50,577 nucleotides of DNA from Bacillota bacterium (GTDB lineage Bacteria > Bacillota > Sulfobacillia > JACIYH01), in contig JACIYH010000012.1 of assembly GCA_014360055.1 (NCBI GenBank), positions 1 through 50,577 of the forward strand, given 5' to 3'. The notes under the pieces were generated by a model. It was not told where the DNA came from. It saw only the letters and a list, made by a program, of their open reading frames with translations, and searched no databases. Each line of letters starts with the position of its first letter. Positions within the stretch are counted from its first letter, which is position 1. Positions 33,836-41,739 of the stretch are shown one piece after another. A program made the translations under genes and the position numbers.

Positions 33836-35140
33836 TCAGAGCAGCAGCAGGGCCGGGTTCTCGAGGGCGGACTTGATCCACCGGAGGAAACGGGCAGCGG
33901 GTGCACCGTCCACGATGCGGTGATCGAAGACCAGACTGAGCGTGCATACGGGGCGCACCACTACCTGTCCCGCCTGCGCCACCGGCCGGTCCTCGATGGC
34001 ACCCACCCCCAGGATGGCCGCCTCGGGCAGGTTGATGAGCGGGGAGAACACCTCGATCTCGTACATCCCCAGGTTGGTCACCGTGAAGGTGCCGCCCACC
34101 AGGTCGTCCGGCGAGATGGTGCCCGCACGTGCGGCCTCGGTCAGCCGGTGGCGGGTTGCAGCGATGTCGCCGAGACCTCTCCTGTCGGCATCCCGGATGA
34201 CGGGCACCACGAGACCTTGGTCGGTGTCCACGGCCACCCCGATGTGCACCCCCCCGTGCTGTACCACGGTCTCGCCGTCCAGGGAGGCGTTCATGTAGGG
34301 GAACGCACGCAGGGCGGCCGCGGCCACCCGCACCACGATATCGGTGAAGGTAAGCCTGACGCCGTGGCTGGCTTCCACCCGGGGGAGCAACGCTTCCCGC
34401 AGTTCGCACGCCTTCGTCATATCCGCGTGCACCGTGAGGGTGACGGCGGCGGTCTGGGTCGCGCTGGCGGCCATGCGCTCCGCGATCACCCGGCGCCTGC
34501 CCGCTAAAGGTACCCGGGTCTCACCCTGCCGCGGCGTCGAAACCGCCCCTGGCGGCGCCATTTCCGCAGGCGCCGCTGTCGGGGGCACGGTCTCGGCCGA
34601 CACTTCCTGGCGCGCCCTGTGCGCAGCGCGGACATCTTGCTCGGTGACGAGGCCATCGGGGCCGGTACCCGTGACCGCGGCAAGGTCAAGCCCCAACTCA
34701 CGGGCCAGGCGCCTTGCGGCAGGGGTGGAGCGTACCCACTGCCCCGGGGCACCAGATCCCGTTGCGTCCGCGGCGGCAGGCCCAGGGGCGGAGGGCGTGG
34801 CTGGGGCGGCTGCGGCAGCAGCGGCGACCAGGGCGGCAACGGGGGTGCCGACGGGGACCGACTGGCCCGCAGGGACGAGAATCCTGAGCACCCCGTCGGC
34901 AGGGCTGGGGACGGTGGCCGTGACTTTCTCGGACAGGACCTCGAGAAGCGGTTCCCCTTTGCTGACGGTCTCACCGTCACGCCGCATCCACTTCTCCACC
35001 CGGCCCTGCTTCATGGTGAGACCCAGGCGGGGCATCACCACCTTCACCGCGCCTGTGCCCACCCCTTCCGCGACTCCGGCGGCGGGGGTCGGGGAGCCCC
35101 CGGGGTTCGGCGCGACAGCCCCGTCAGTCACCGGGATCAC
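33836..35140 (-). CDS. Dihydrolipoamide acyltransferase (E2) of a 2-oxoacid/acetoin dehydrogenase
   Basis: About 430 residues with the complete E2 layout. Lipoyl domain at about 30-105, with the lipoylated Lys in LEVLSEKVTATV; an Ala/Pro-rich linker; peripheral-subunit-binding domain (STPAARRLARELGLDLAAVT); a second linker; catalytic domain from about 205, ending with VFDHRIVDGAPAARFL, which holds the active-site His and Asp. The GLTM form of the lipoyl domain start is frequent in acetoin-dehydrogenase E2. The GTG at 35140 overlaps the E1 stop; GTG 35131, eight bases from GGCAGG, is also possible. Confidence 0.9.
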   Translation of the reverse strand: MIPVTDGAVAPNPGGSPTPAAGVAEGVGTGAVKVVMPRLGLTMKQGRVEKWMRRDGETVSKGEPLLEVLSEKVTATVPSPADGVLRILVPAGQSVPVGTPVAALVAAAAAAAPATPSAPGPAAADATGSGAPGQWVRSTPAARRLARELGLDLAAVTGTGPDGLVTEQDVRAAHRARQEVSAETVPPTAAPAEMAPPGAVSTPRQGETRVPLAGRRRVIAERMAASATQTAAVTLTVHADMTKACELREALLPRVEASHGVRLTFTDIVVRVAAAALRAFPYMNASLDGETVVQHGGVHIGVAVDTDQGLVVPVIRDADRRGLGDIAATRHRLTEAARAGTISPDDLVGGTFTVTNLGMYEIEVFSPLINLPEAAILGVGAIEDRPVAQAGQVVVRPVCTLSLVFDHRIVDGAPAARFLRWIKSALENPALLLL

Positions 35141-36624
35141 CTGCCCAGCACGCGGCGGACGGCGGCCGCGATCTTTCCTTCGTCCGGCGGAACCAGGCTC
35201 TCCAGGGCTGGCGTGAAGGGGATGACCACGTTGGGCGCTGCCACCCGCACGATGGGGGCGTCCAGGTACTCCACCGCCCGCTCCGCCACCCTGGCCGCAA
35301 TCTCGGCACCGATCCCCCCCGTAAGGGGCCCCTCCTCTACCACCACCAGCCGGTGTGTCTTGCGCACGGAGGCCAGGATGGTCTCCTCATCAAGAGGGAC
35401 CAGAGTGCGTGGGTCCAGGACCTCGACAGAAATGCCCTCCGCAGCCAGGTCCTCCGCCGCACGCAGGGCCACCGGCACGCTACCCAGGATGGCCACCACG
35501 GTGACGTCCGTGCCCACCCTCTTGACGTCGGCCACGCCGAAGGGGATGAGGCACTCCCCCTCCGGCATTTCCCCGCCCTCGTAGTAGAGAGCCTTGTGCT
35601 CGAAAAAGAGTACCGGATTGGGGTCGCGGATGGCCGTCTTGAGCAACCCCTTCATGTCGGCGGGAGTGGACGGGCAGGCCACCTTGAGGCCCGGGTAATG
35701 GATGAAGGTGGCCTCCAGGCTCTGCGAGTGCTGGCCACCCGCCGACAGACCGCATCCCCCCGGCACGCGGATCACCAGGGGAATGGTGGCCTGGCCGCCC
35801 GTCATGTAGCGCTGCTTGGCCACCTGATTCAGGATGGCATCCGCGCACACGAGCAGGAAGTCCTCGAACATGATCTCCACCACCGGGCGCATACCCGTCA
35901 TGGCCGCCCCCAGGGCGCAACCCACGATGGCGCTCTCCGAGATGGGGGTGTTACGCACCCGCTCCGGTCCGAATTCCTCAAAGAGGGGTGTGGTCACCCC
36001 GAAGACAGCCTGCCGCAGGTCTTCACCCATGAGGAAGACCCGCTCGTCCCGCCGCATCTCCTCCCGCAGAGCCTCCTGGATGGCGGCCACCCCGTTGAGC
36101 AACCGCGTGGGCCTCGCCGCGGGAGGAGGCGACCCGGTGGCAGCATGTGAGGGGGGTAGTACCAGGTCGGGCGGGGGCTGGTAGGCGGGCGCGAAGAGGT
36201 CCCGGTCCAGGGTTTCCGGGTCGGGGAAAGGGCTGCCCTGGGCCTCCTCGACGGCCGCTTCCACCTCGGAGGCCACCTGCACCTCGATCTCGTCCAGCAC
36301 ACCGGCCTCCACCCCCTGCTCCAGCAGGTGGGCCCGCAGCCGGGCGATGGGGCACTTATTCCTCCACTCTTCGACCTCGTCAGGAGAACGATAAGTCTCC
36401 GGGTCGCCCTCGTAATGCCCCCGCCAGCGGTAGGTCAGACACTCCAGCAGGCTGGGCCCCTCCCCGGCCCGGGCGCGGGCCACCGCCTCGGCGGCCGCCT
36501 GACGTACGGCCAGCACGTCGTTTCCGTCCACCTGTCTCCCGGGAATCCCGTAGGCGGCAGCGCGCTCTGCAACGGGGACGGGCGGGGCGCGGTGAGGTGC
36601 AGGCACCCCGACCGCCCGTGGCAC
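35137..36624 (-). CDS. E1 fusion: C-terminal part of E1-alpha joined to complete E1-beta
   Basis: Residues about 15-165 match the last third of E1-alpha (VAERAAAYGIPGRQVDGNDV, LLECLTYRWRGHYEGDPETY). Residues about 170-495 are a full E1-beta (IQEALREEMRRDERVFLMGE, FEEFGPERVRNTPISESAIV, GGQHSQSLEATFIHYPGLKV, VVEEGPLTGGIGAEIAARVA). There is no stop between them, so the ancestral gene was probably an alpha-beta fusion of the kind known in some bacteria. The E1-alpha part upstream of VPVAERA is out of frame and internally deleted, see 36585-36893. The thiamine-diphosphate GDG...N motif is absent. The start is undetermined. Confidence 0.8.
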   Translation of the reverse strand: MPRAVGVPAPHRAPPVPVAERAAAYGIPGRQVDGNDVLAVRQAAAEAVARARAGEGPSLLECLTYRWRGHYEGDPETYRSPDEVEEWRNKCPIARLRAHLLEQGVEAGVLDEIEVQVASEVEAAVEEAQGSPFPDPETLDRDLFAPAYQPPPDLVLPPSHAATGSPPPAARPTRLLNGVAAIQEALREEMRRDERVFLMGEDLRQAVFGVTTPLFEEFGPERVRNTPISESAIVGCALGAAMTGMRPVVEIMFEDFLLVCADAILNQVAKQRYMTGGQATIPLVIRVPGGCGLSAGGQHSQSLEATFIHYPGLKVACPSTPADMKGLLKTAIRDPNPVLFFEHKALYYEGGEMPEGECLIPFGVADVKRVGTDVTVVAILGSVPVALRAAEDLAAEGISVEVLDPRTLVPLDEETILASVRKTHRLVVVEEGPLTGGIGAEIAARVAERAVEYLDAPIVRVAAPNVVIPFTPALESLVPPDEGKIAAAVRRVLGR

Positions 36625-36893
36625 ACGCCTCCTTCCCGTCCCAGCAGTTCGGCAAACATGGGACCCAGCCGGGCACCCCGGGCGATGTGGTGTCCGTGGC
36701 CCCGGTGGGTGGTAGAGATCCAGTCACCCGGGCGCAGCACGGCGCACACGCCCACCGCAGTGGCCTCCTGCCCGATGCACAGGTGCACCATGCCGGGGAT
36801 CTGGCCCTCCGCATAGAGTTGGGCTACCCTCTCCTCGAAGCGGCGGATGCGTACCATCCGCCGGTAAAGGTCCAGCAGGTCGTCCGCAGTCAT
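36585..36893 (-). pseudogene. E1-alpha N-terminal fragment
   Basis: From ATG 36893, behind GGAGGAGG, about 103 residues match the start of E1-alpha: YRRMVRIRRFEERVAQLYAE, MVHLCIGQEATAVGVCAVL, DWISTTHRGHGHHIARGARL, and GGVCHGRSGCLHLTAP. Then about 100 residues that normally follow (the GDGA...NN thiamine-diphosphate and Mg region) are missing, and the reading frame shifts by one relative to the remaining alpha part. The join lies around 36575-36600 in the C-rich run CCCCGCCCGTCCCCG. Translated alone the frame ends at 36435 in nonsense. Confidence 0.8.
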
Positions 36894-36927
36894 CGACGCA
36901 CCTCCTCCGATGGCCGGCGATGGGGGT

Positions 36928-37335
36928 TTACGACCACAGCCCCTTCTGCCTGAGGTAGTCCTTATAGAGCTTGATGTTCTTCGGGAGCAGGAAGGATAGC
37001 TTCATGATGCCGGCGATGTTCCCCTCCGTGCGCACCTGGCGCCGCCCGAAGGCCACCATCACGTTGAGACGTCCCGTGAAGATGTCGTGGAACACGTCGG
37101 CGTTGAGCTTCATGGCGCAGCCCGGCGGCTCTTCCGGGTAGCGATCGAGAATAACCACGTCCCGGCCACTGGTGCAGTCCAGGGTGTACCCCAGACCCAG
37201 GTCTTCGATCTTCACCCCCACCACCATGCCGAGGTTCTTCCAGGCCTCGAGCAACTCCGGGTCGGTCTTGGTGAGTTCGAAGTACTCCAGCAGGAAAGGC
37301 CGGGCCTGTTCCGGATCCCGGTAAGGAAACGGCAT
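36928..37335 (-). CDS. SCP2 sterol-carrier-domain protein
   Basis: About 135 residues with the SCP2-like fold: YRDPEQARPFLLEYFELTKT, GYTLDCTSGRDVVILDRYPE, ADVFHDIFTGRLNVMVAFGR and GNIAGIMKLSFLLP. Such single-domain proteins bind lipids or acyl-CoA-like ligands. ATG 37335 is seven bases from GGAGGG. The IclR gene upstream ends three bases before, and the E1 gene starts 35 bases after, so it is in the same transcription unit as the dehydrogenase complex. Confidence 0.75.
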   Translation of the reverse strand: MPFPYRDPEQARPFLLEYFELTKTDPELLEAWKNLGMVVGVKIEDLGLGYTLDCTSGRDVVILDRYPEEPPGCAMKLNADVFHDIFTGRLNVMVAFGRRQVRTEGNIAGIMKLSFLLPKNIKLYKDYLRQKGLWS

Positions 37336-37337
37336 GT

Positions 37338-38129
37338 TCATCCCTCCGCATTGTGCTGGTGTTCCTGCCAACCCAACTGAAGGGAAATCCCCCGGGCAGC
37401 CTCCCGCACGAGAGCAGCAAGGTGCGCCCGGTCAGCCTCCACGCGCTGGGAGGGACCCGCCACCGAGATGGCCGCCACCACGGCGCCCGCGCCGTCCCGT
37501 ACCGGTGCGGCCACACAGGAGAGGCCGGGCAGGCTTTCCTCCCCGTCGTTCGCCACACCCTCCCGGCGCACCCGCTCCCACTCCCTGAGCACCGCCTCCC
37601 GGTCGGTGATTGTGTTCTCCGTGAAAGCGGGCGTTCCCCACAGGTCCAGCAGCGTCCGTTGTCGCTCCGGAGCCAGATGGGAGGCCAGAACCTTGCCCAG
37701 GGCGGACGAGTGGAAAGGCAGCGGAGTGCCCACCGGCAGCACCGCCACCAGGGGCACCAGCGGCTCCGCCTTCTCGATAAGCACGGCCTTGTCACCCACC
37801 AGGGTGGCCAGGTAAGCGGGCATACCCGCCCGGTCACACAGGGCACCCAGATGGCTGCGCGCGATCTCGCGCAGGTCCGTGCCCCTCACCACGGCCACAC
37901 CCAGACGGCGGGCTTCCCGGCCCAGGCGGTAGCGCCGGGTGAGCCCGTCCTGCTCTGCAAATCCTTCTTCCTCCAGCACCTTGAGCAGGAGGTGGACGGT
38001 CCCCTTGGCCAGCCCGGACCGCTCCGCCAGTTCCGTCACCCCGAGGCCCCGGCTGTTCTCGGCCAGGACGCGCAGGATGCCGAGCGCCCTTCTCACCGAA
38101 CGTCCCGTGACTGCGTTCTCGTCCCGCAC
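37338..38129 (-). CDS. IclR-family transcriptional regulator
   Basis: A 263-residue protein. Winged helix at residues about 12-70 (RALGILRVLAENSRGLGVTE, ERSGLAKGTVHLLLKVLEEE), effector domain afterwards (YLATLVGDKAVLIEKAEPL, LPFHSSALGKVLASHLAPE, GLSCVAAPVRDGAGAVVAAI). GTG 38129 is used because of GGAGGGGG four bases away from it; a longer form to 38231 lacks a site. It probably controls the downstream SCP2-E1-E2-lplA genes, with a small carboxylic acid as effector. Confidence 0.88.
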   Translation of the reverse strand: MRDENAVTGRSVRRALGILRVLAENSRGLGVTELAERSGLAKGTVHLLLKVLEEEGFAEQDGLTRRYRLGREARRLGVAVVRGTDLREIARSHLGALCDRAGMPAYLATLVGDKAVLIEKAEPLVPLVAVLPVGTPLPFHSSALGKVLASHLAPERQRTLLDLWGTPAFTENTITDREAVLREWERVRREGVANDGEESLPGLSCVAAPVRDGAGAVVAAISVAGPSQRVEADRAHLAALVREAARGISLQLGWQEHQHNAEG

Positions 38130-38252
38130 GGATCCCCCTCCATCGACCACGCCCGTCCCGCGATTCATCCCTGCTACGGCCCCGGCCCCTTCGCCGCTGC
38201 CGACCCGATCGTGGCGCGCAACTGCCCGCACAACCCGGCACCATGCGGCCGC

Positions 38253-38861
38253 TCACAGCCGCCGGGGCCCGCCGAACACCACCGAACCGGGCCCGTATTC
38301 CATCACCAGCAGGCAGAGCGGCCGCCTCTCCACGACCGATCCCCCGGGTGCCGTCCAGACCAGGGTCCCCCGCCGGGGCGCCAGGGAACGCCGGCAGGGC
38401 GCCCGCACGTGCATGTAGTCCGCGAGGGCTTCCCTGCCCAGGCGGCTAAAGAGCCGGTAGCGCCTGTCCTCCCGCGTGGTCGCCCGGCCGGGGGCAGGCA
38501 CTGCCACACGTACCCGGAGGCCGGGCGGTCCCTCCAGGTGGGCACGCAACTCCACCATTCTGCGGCCACCTCCCTCGTCCGCCACCGCCTTCACCCCACC
38601 GGTGAAGGCGGGCTCGCCCCACAAACGGCGCGAATATGTTACCGCCTCCGGGGTGCTGGCCACCAGCAGGACGACCGCCATCCCCAGGGTGGGGAACAAC
38701 GGGCGGGAGCCACCCAGCGATTGCGGAACGCCGCGGGCCGGCTCCGCCTCCAGCACCAGCAGGTACGACTCACTCTCGTTCTTCGCCAGCCGCCGGTATT
38801 CCGCGTCCGCATTGGTGGCCTCCTTCATGGCCTCCAGGTACTCCGGGCTTCCCAGCTTCAC
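38253..38861 (-). CDS. Possible SCP2-like/acetoacetate-decarboxylase-like chimera
   Basis: About 202 residues. The first 45 (MKLGSPEYLEAMKEATNADA, YLLVLEAEPARGVP) look like the beginning of another SCP2-like protein. From about residue 60 the text changes (VTYSRRLWGEPAFTGGVKAV, MVELRAHLEGPPGLRV, ending LLVMEYGPGSVVFGG) and recalls acetoacetate-decarboxylase-like proteins, lacking their catalytic-lysine region. It may be two genes fused by deletion. I am not certain of either family. It precedes the IclR gene by about 120 bases. Confidence 0.4.
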   Translation of the reverse strand: MKLGSPEYLEAMKEATNADAEYRRLAKNESESYLLVLEAEPARGVPQSLGGSRPLFPTLGMAVVLLVASTPEAVTYSRRLWGEPAFTGGVKAVADEGGGRRMVELRAHLEGPPGLRVRVAVPAPGRATTREDRRYRLFSRLGREALADYMHVRAPCRRSLAPRRGTLVWTAPGGSVVERRPLCLLVMEYGPGSVVFGGPRRL

Positions 38862-38960
38862 ACCCTTCCCTCCCTCTTCCCATCGGCCCGAATTGCCCCG
38901 CCCTCCTGCGCCGCTGGCCTGCGCTTCCCCGGGAGCGGCCCCGGGGCTGAACCGGGCGGC

Positions 38961-39974
38961 CTAGGGCTGGACGATGATCTTCATGGCGCGAGCATCGCGC
39001 CTGGTGAGTACGGCGAACCCCTCCTCCACCACCTGTTCGAGGGGGATGGTGCCCGTCACCAGGGGCAGGGGCCTGATCCTGCCTGCCGCCAGCAGGGCGA
39101 TGGCCCGGTCATACTCGTCGTAGCTGGCGTAGCTCCCCCTGACCTCCAGTTCCGACATGACCAGGGTGAGGAAGTCGGCCGGCACGGGATCGTGGCAGAT
39201 GCCCAGCACCACCATCTGCCCGCCTTTCTTCACCAGGGTGAACGGCTCCGCCATGCTCTCGGCACTGCCGGCACACAGGAAGGCCACATCGCACCCCTGT
39301 CCTCCCGTCAGGGAATCCATGAGGTAGGCCAGGTTCTCCCGGGAGGGATCTATCACCCTGGTGGCACCCAGTTGCCGCGCCAGTTCCGCGCGGTAGGGGT
39401 TCACCTCGCTCACGTACACCTCCGCCGCTCCGGCCAGGAAAGCGGCCATGGCGGTGAAGAGACCGATGGGTCCGCCCCCCAGCACCAGCACGCGGTCGCC
39501 GGGGCGCAGGCGGGACAGGTTCACCCCGTGCAGGGCCATGGCCAGGGGGTCTACCAGGGCCCCCTCGATGTCGCTCATCCCCTCTGGTAGCCGGTGCAGG
39601 GCGCGGGCGGGGGCCTTCATGAACTCGGCCATGCCCCCGTCCATGGTCAGGCCCGTCATGACCACGTTTTCACACAGGCTGGGACGACCCGCCCGGCAGT
39701 AAGCACAGGTCAGGCAGGGGATGACGCCGTTCACCGTGGCGCGGTCACCGGGCAGCCAGCCCTCCACCCCCTCTCCCACCTCCACCACTTCCGCTGCCAG
39801 TTCGTGCCCTATCACCACCCCCGGCTCGTAGATCCCCACCTGGTAGGCCTCCACGTCCGACCCGCAGATGCCGCACGCCTTCACCCGCAACAGCACCTCA
39901 TCCGGGCCCAGCTCGGGCACGGGCCTCTCTTCCACACGGGTGTCGCCCGCACCATAGTAGACCGCTGCCTTCAT
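38961..39974 (-). CDS. Zinc-dependent alcohol dehydrogenase (MDR family)
   Basis: A 337-residue medium-chain dehydrogenase. Catalytic zinc site: KACGICGSDVEAY and IGHELAAEV. Structural zinc loop with four Cys: CLTCAYCRAGRPSLC. NAD(P) site: VLVLGGGPIGLF. Length and order fit the threonine/sorbitol/butanediol dehydrogenase group. The neighbouring acetoin-type dehydrogenase genes make a butanediol or acetoin substrate attractive but unproven. ATG 39974 overlaps the stop of the preceding small membrane protein gene and follows GGGAGG. Confidence 0.88.
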   Translation of the reverse strand: MKAAVYYGAGDTRVEERPVPELGPDEVLLRVKACGICGSDVEAYQVGIYEPGVVIGHELAAEVVEVGEGVEGWLPGDRATVNGVIPCLTCAYCRAGRPSLCENVVMTGLTMDGGMAEFMKAPARALHRLPEGMSDIEGALVDPLAMALHGVNLSRLRPGDRVLVLGGGPIGLFTAMAAFLAGAAEVYVSEVNPYRAELARQLGATRVIDPSRENLAYLMDSLTGGQGCDVAFLCAGSAESMAEPFTLVKKGGQMVVLGICHDPVPADFLTLVMSELEVRGSYASYDEYDRAIALLAAGRIRPLPLVTGTIPLEQVVEEGFAVLTRRDARAMKIIVQP

Positions 39975-40204
39975 GGTCTCCGCCTCCCCGCCGCTGACTG
40001 ACCCTCCCACTCGCGGAAGAGATGGCGCCGCTTCCACAGGAAGGGGATGAGGAGGGCGCCCAGGCCCAGGGTCCACACGTTGATGAGGGCCTCGAAAACC
40101 ATCTTGTACACCTCGGAGGTCTCTGCCTGCACCGCCCCGGTGGTGAAATAGAGCACCCAGTACAGCACCGTCGTCCCCGCCGTAAAGAAGAGGACTCCCG
40201 CCAT
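39971..40204 (-). CDS. Small two-TM membrane protein
   Basis: About 77 residues with two hydrophobic segments (GVLFFTAGTTVLYWVLYFTT and LINVWTLGLGALLIPFLW) and a basic/aromatic end (KRRHLFREW). ATG 40204 has only AGGTG before it; the frame is open to 40303 but that part is low complexity. It overlaps the alcohol dehydrogenase start by four bases (ATGA), so both are co-translated. No family recognised. Confidence 0.55.
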   Translation of the reverse strand: MAGVLFFTAGTTVLYWVLYFTTGAVQAETSEVYKMVFEALINVWTLGLGALLIPFLWKRRHLFREWEGQSAAGRRRP

Positions 40205-40804
40205 CACCTGTACTTCGCGTCCCGCCGGGCCCCCCCGGCCGCGGCTGTCACGCCCTCCTTTACCCGCGGCGCGGGACCGGCCCGGACTCCCGCCCCGGCT
40301 CACCCCGCTTCACCCCCCAACACCTCTCGCCGGCAGGTCGGGCAGGTCTGTGCCCCCAGATCAGGCCTGCGGCTTACTCGGCTCTGTCTGCGGTCGGCCC
40401 CGTCCAGGTCCTCGGCTTCTGTCCGTGGTAGGGGCTGGGGTTTCGCTTGTTCGGTTCTATCGAACCCCGTTCAGCAGGCCATGTCAAAGATACCAGTAGT
40501 TTCTTCCATTGTCAACCGTCCCTCAGGCGGGCTATGCCCCTGCGCGGCGGCCGACAACGCCACGGGGGCGGGGCTGGTCCTCACCCTTGCTCAGGAGTTC
40601 GCCTCAAACCCCCTGCCGGGATGCCGGGTGTGGTTCGTCTGCTCGGGATGCGAGGAGGCGCTCCATGAGGGGGCCAAGGCCTTCTTCACCGCCCACAAAC
40701 ACGGGATGGTGGAGCCGCGCGCAGTAGCCTTCGAGATGCTGCGTCGAGGCTATTGCAAGCGCCCCGGGCCCTTCGCACCCGGGCTCGCTCGACTCGCCCC
40801 CGTC
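40205..40804. other. Divergent intergenic region with a peptidase remnant
   Basis: Between the minus-strand run ending at 40204 and the plus-strand FadR promoter. Apart from the M28 remnant (40481-40740) no gene is recognised. The promoter of the long minus-strand run should lie in the first part, but I could not point to a convincing hexamer pair. Confidence 0.4.
40481..40740 (+). pseudogene. Fragment of an M28-type aminopeptidase
   Basis: The frame reads ADNATGAGLVLTLAQEFASN, VWFVCSGCEEALHEGAKAFF and HKHGMVEPRAVAFEML. This is the core of M28 peptidases: the metal-binding D-N-A-S/T-G and the EE pair. The earlier His motif, the later Asp and His ligands and both ends are missing; similarity fades past about 40740. 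There is no ribosome site. Confidence 0.5.
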
Positions 40805-40833
40805 TTGACAGCCAGGAAACGGATGGCAATAAT
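40805..40833 (+). promoter_or_regulatory. Sigma-A-type promoter of the FadR-like operon
   Basis: TTGACA at 40805-40810, exactly 17 bases, then AATAAT at 40828-40833 (five of six matches). It is the best hexamer pair seen in the window. It lies 155 bases before the start of the FadR-like gene; transcription would begin near 40840. Confidence 0.65.
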
Positions 40834-40844
40834 GGCAGGGGACG

Positions 40845-40857
40845 TGGTCAGACCTGG
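40845..40857 (+). promoter_or_regulatory. FadR-like operator
   Basis: TGGTCAGACCTGG contains the perfect inverted repeat GGTC-A-GACC. It matches the enterobacterial FadR consensus CTGGTCnGACCTG at 11 of 12 informative positions. It lies at about +5 to +17 of the predicted transcript, where a bound repressor would block initiation or elongation. The downstream gene encodes a FadR-like protein, so autoregulation released by long-chain acyl-CoA is a reasonable inference. Confidence 0.55.
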
Positions 40858-40987
40858 TGGGCTGCGCGGTCTTACCTCAACCCCGCCCCGCGGTAACTGC
40901 CTAAGTATCTCGGTGTCCTACTGCCCCTTGCGGGAGGAATCCACTGCGCCACACCCGGTGCCATCATCCTCGGGGAGGGAAGAGCCG

Positions 40988-41737
40988 GTGCAAGAGACGG
41001 CGCGCCGTGCCTCCGACCGGGTGGAGGAACGCCTGATAGGCGCCATCCTCGGGGGTGCCTACCCGCCGGGCGCCGCGCTGCCGCCCGAGCGGGAACTGGC
41101 CGTCAGTCTGGGGGTAGCCCGCCCCACCCTGCGGGAAGCCATGCAGAGGCTGGCACGGGACGGGTGGATCACGGTGCGGCCCGGGCAGCCCCCCGTGGTC
41201 AACGACTTCTGGCAGGAAGGCAACCTCAACGTCCTTGACGCCTTGGTCAGGTTTGCGGAAAGCCTTCCACGAGAATACGAACACCTCCCCCGGGACCAGT
41301 TCATCACCTGGCTCCTCGAGGTACGGGCGGCCCTGGCACCCGCCTTCAGCCGGGCCGCCGTGCTCAGCAGTCCCGCCCGGGTGGTGGCGGCCTTGGCGGG
41401 GTACGAGGACCTGGCTGATGACCCCGCCGCCTTTGCTGCCTTCGATTGGGAACTGCAGCGCTCCCTGGCCCGATTGTCGGGCAATCCCGTTTTCGTGCTC
41501 ATGTTGAACAGTTGCACCCGGCTGTACGGCCGCGCGGCCGAGCGTTACTTCGGGTACCCTGAGAACCGCGCGGCCTCGCGCAGGTTCTACGCCCGGCTGC
41601 TGGAGGCAGCTATGGCCCGGGATGCTGAGGGGGCGGCCGCCAGCGTCACCGAGGCCATGCAGGAAAGCATCGCCCTGTGGCGGGAAACCGCCTCTGAGGG
41701 GGAATCGCTCACGACGGGCCGGCGGGAGGGCGGGTAG
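40988..41737 (+). CDS. FadR-type GntR-family regulator
   Basis: A 249-residue protein. Winged helix: RVEERLIGAILGGAYPPGAA, LPPERELAVSLGVARPTLRE. The C-terminal helical domain follows enterobacterial FadR rather than the commoner FCD type: LNVLDALVRFAES, then SLARLSGNPVFVLMLN, LYGRAAERYFGYPENRAAS, matching the acyl-CoA-binding region in order and spacing. GTG 40988 is nine bases after GGAGG. The flavoprotein gene begins two bases past its stop. It probably controls this operon through the operator at 40845-40857. The FadR subfamily is inferred from reading, not from a search. Confidence 0.78.
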   Translation: MQETARRASDRVEERLIGAILGGAYPPGAALPPERELAVSLGVARPTLREAMQRLARDGWITVRPGQPPVVNDFWQEGNLNVLDALVRFAESLPREYEHLPRDQFITWLLEVRAALAPAFSRAAVLSSPARVVAALAGYEDLADDPAAFAAFDWELQRSLARLSGNPVFVLMLNSCTRLYGRAAERYFGYPENRAASRRFYARLLEAAMARDAEGAAASVTEAMQESIALWRETASEGESLTTGRREGG

Positions 41738-41739
41738 CC

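Noticed and set aside
40205-40265. Tiny leader frame with AAAGGAGG ending in TGATG at the small membrane protein start
   Set aside because: Only two bases separate the site from GTG and the peptide (15 residues, Ala/Arg/Gly) is what this composition gives by chance.
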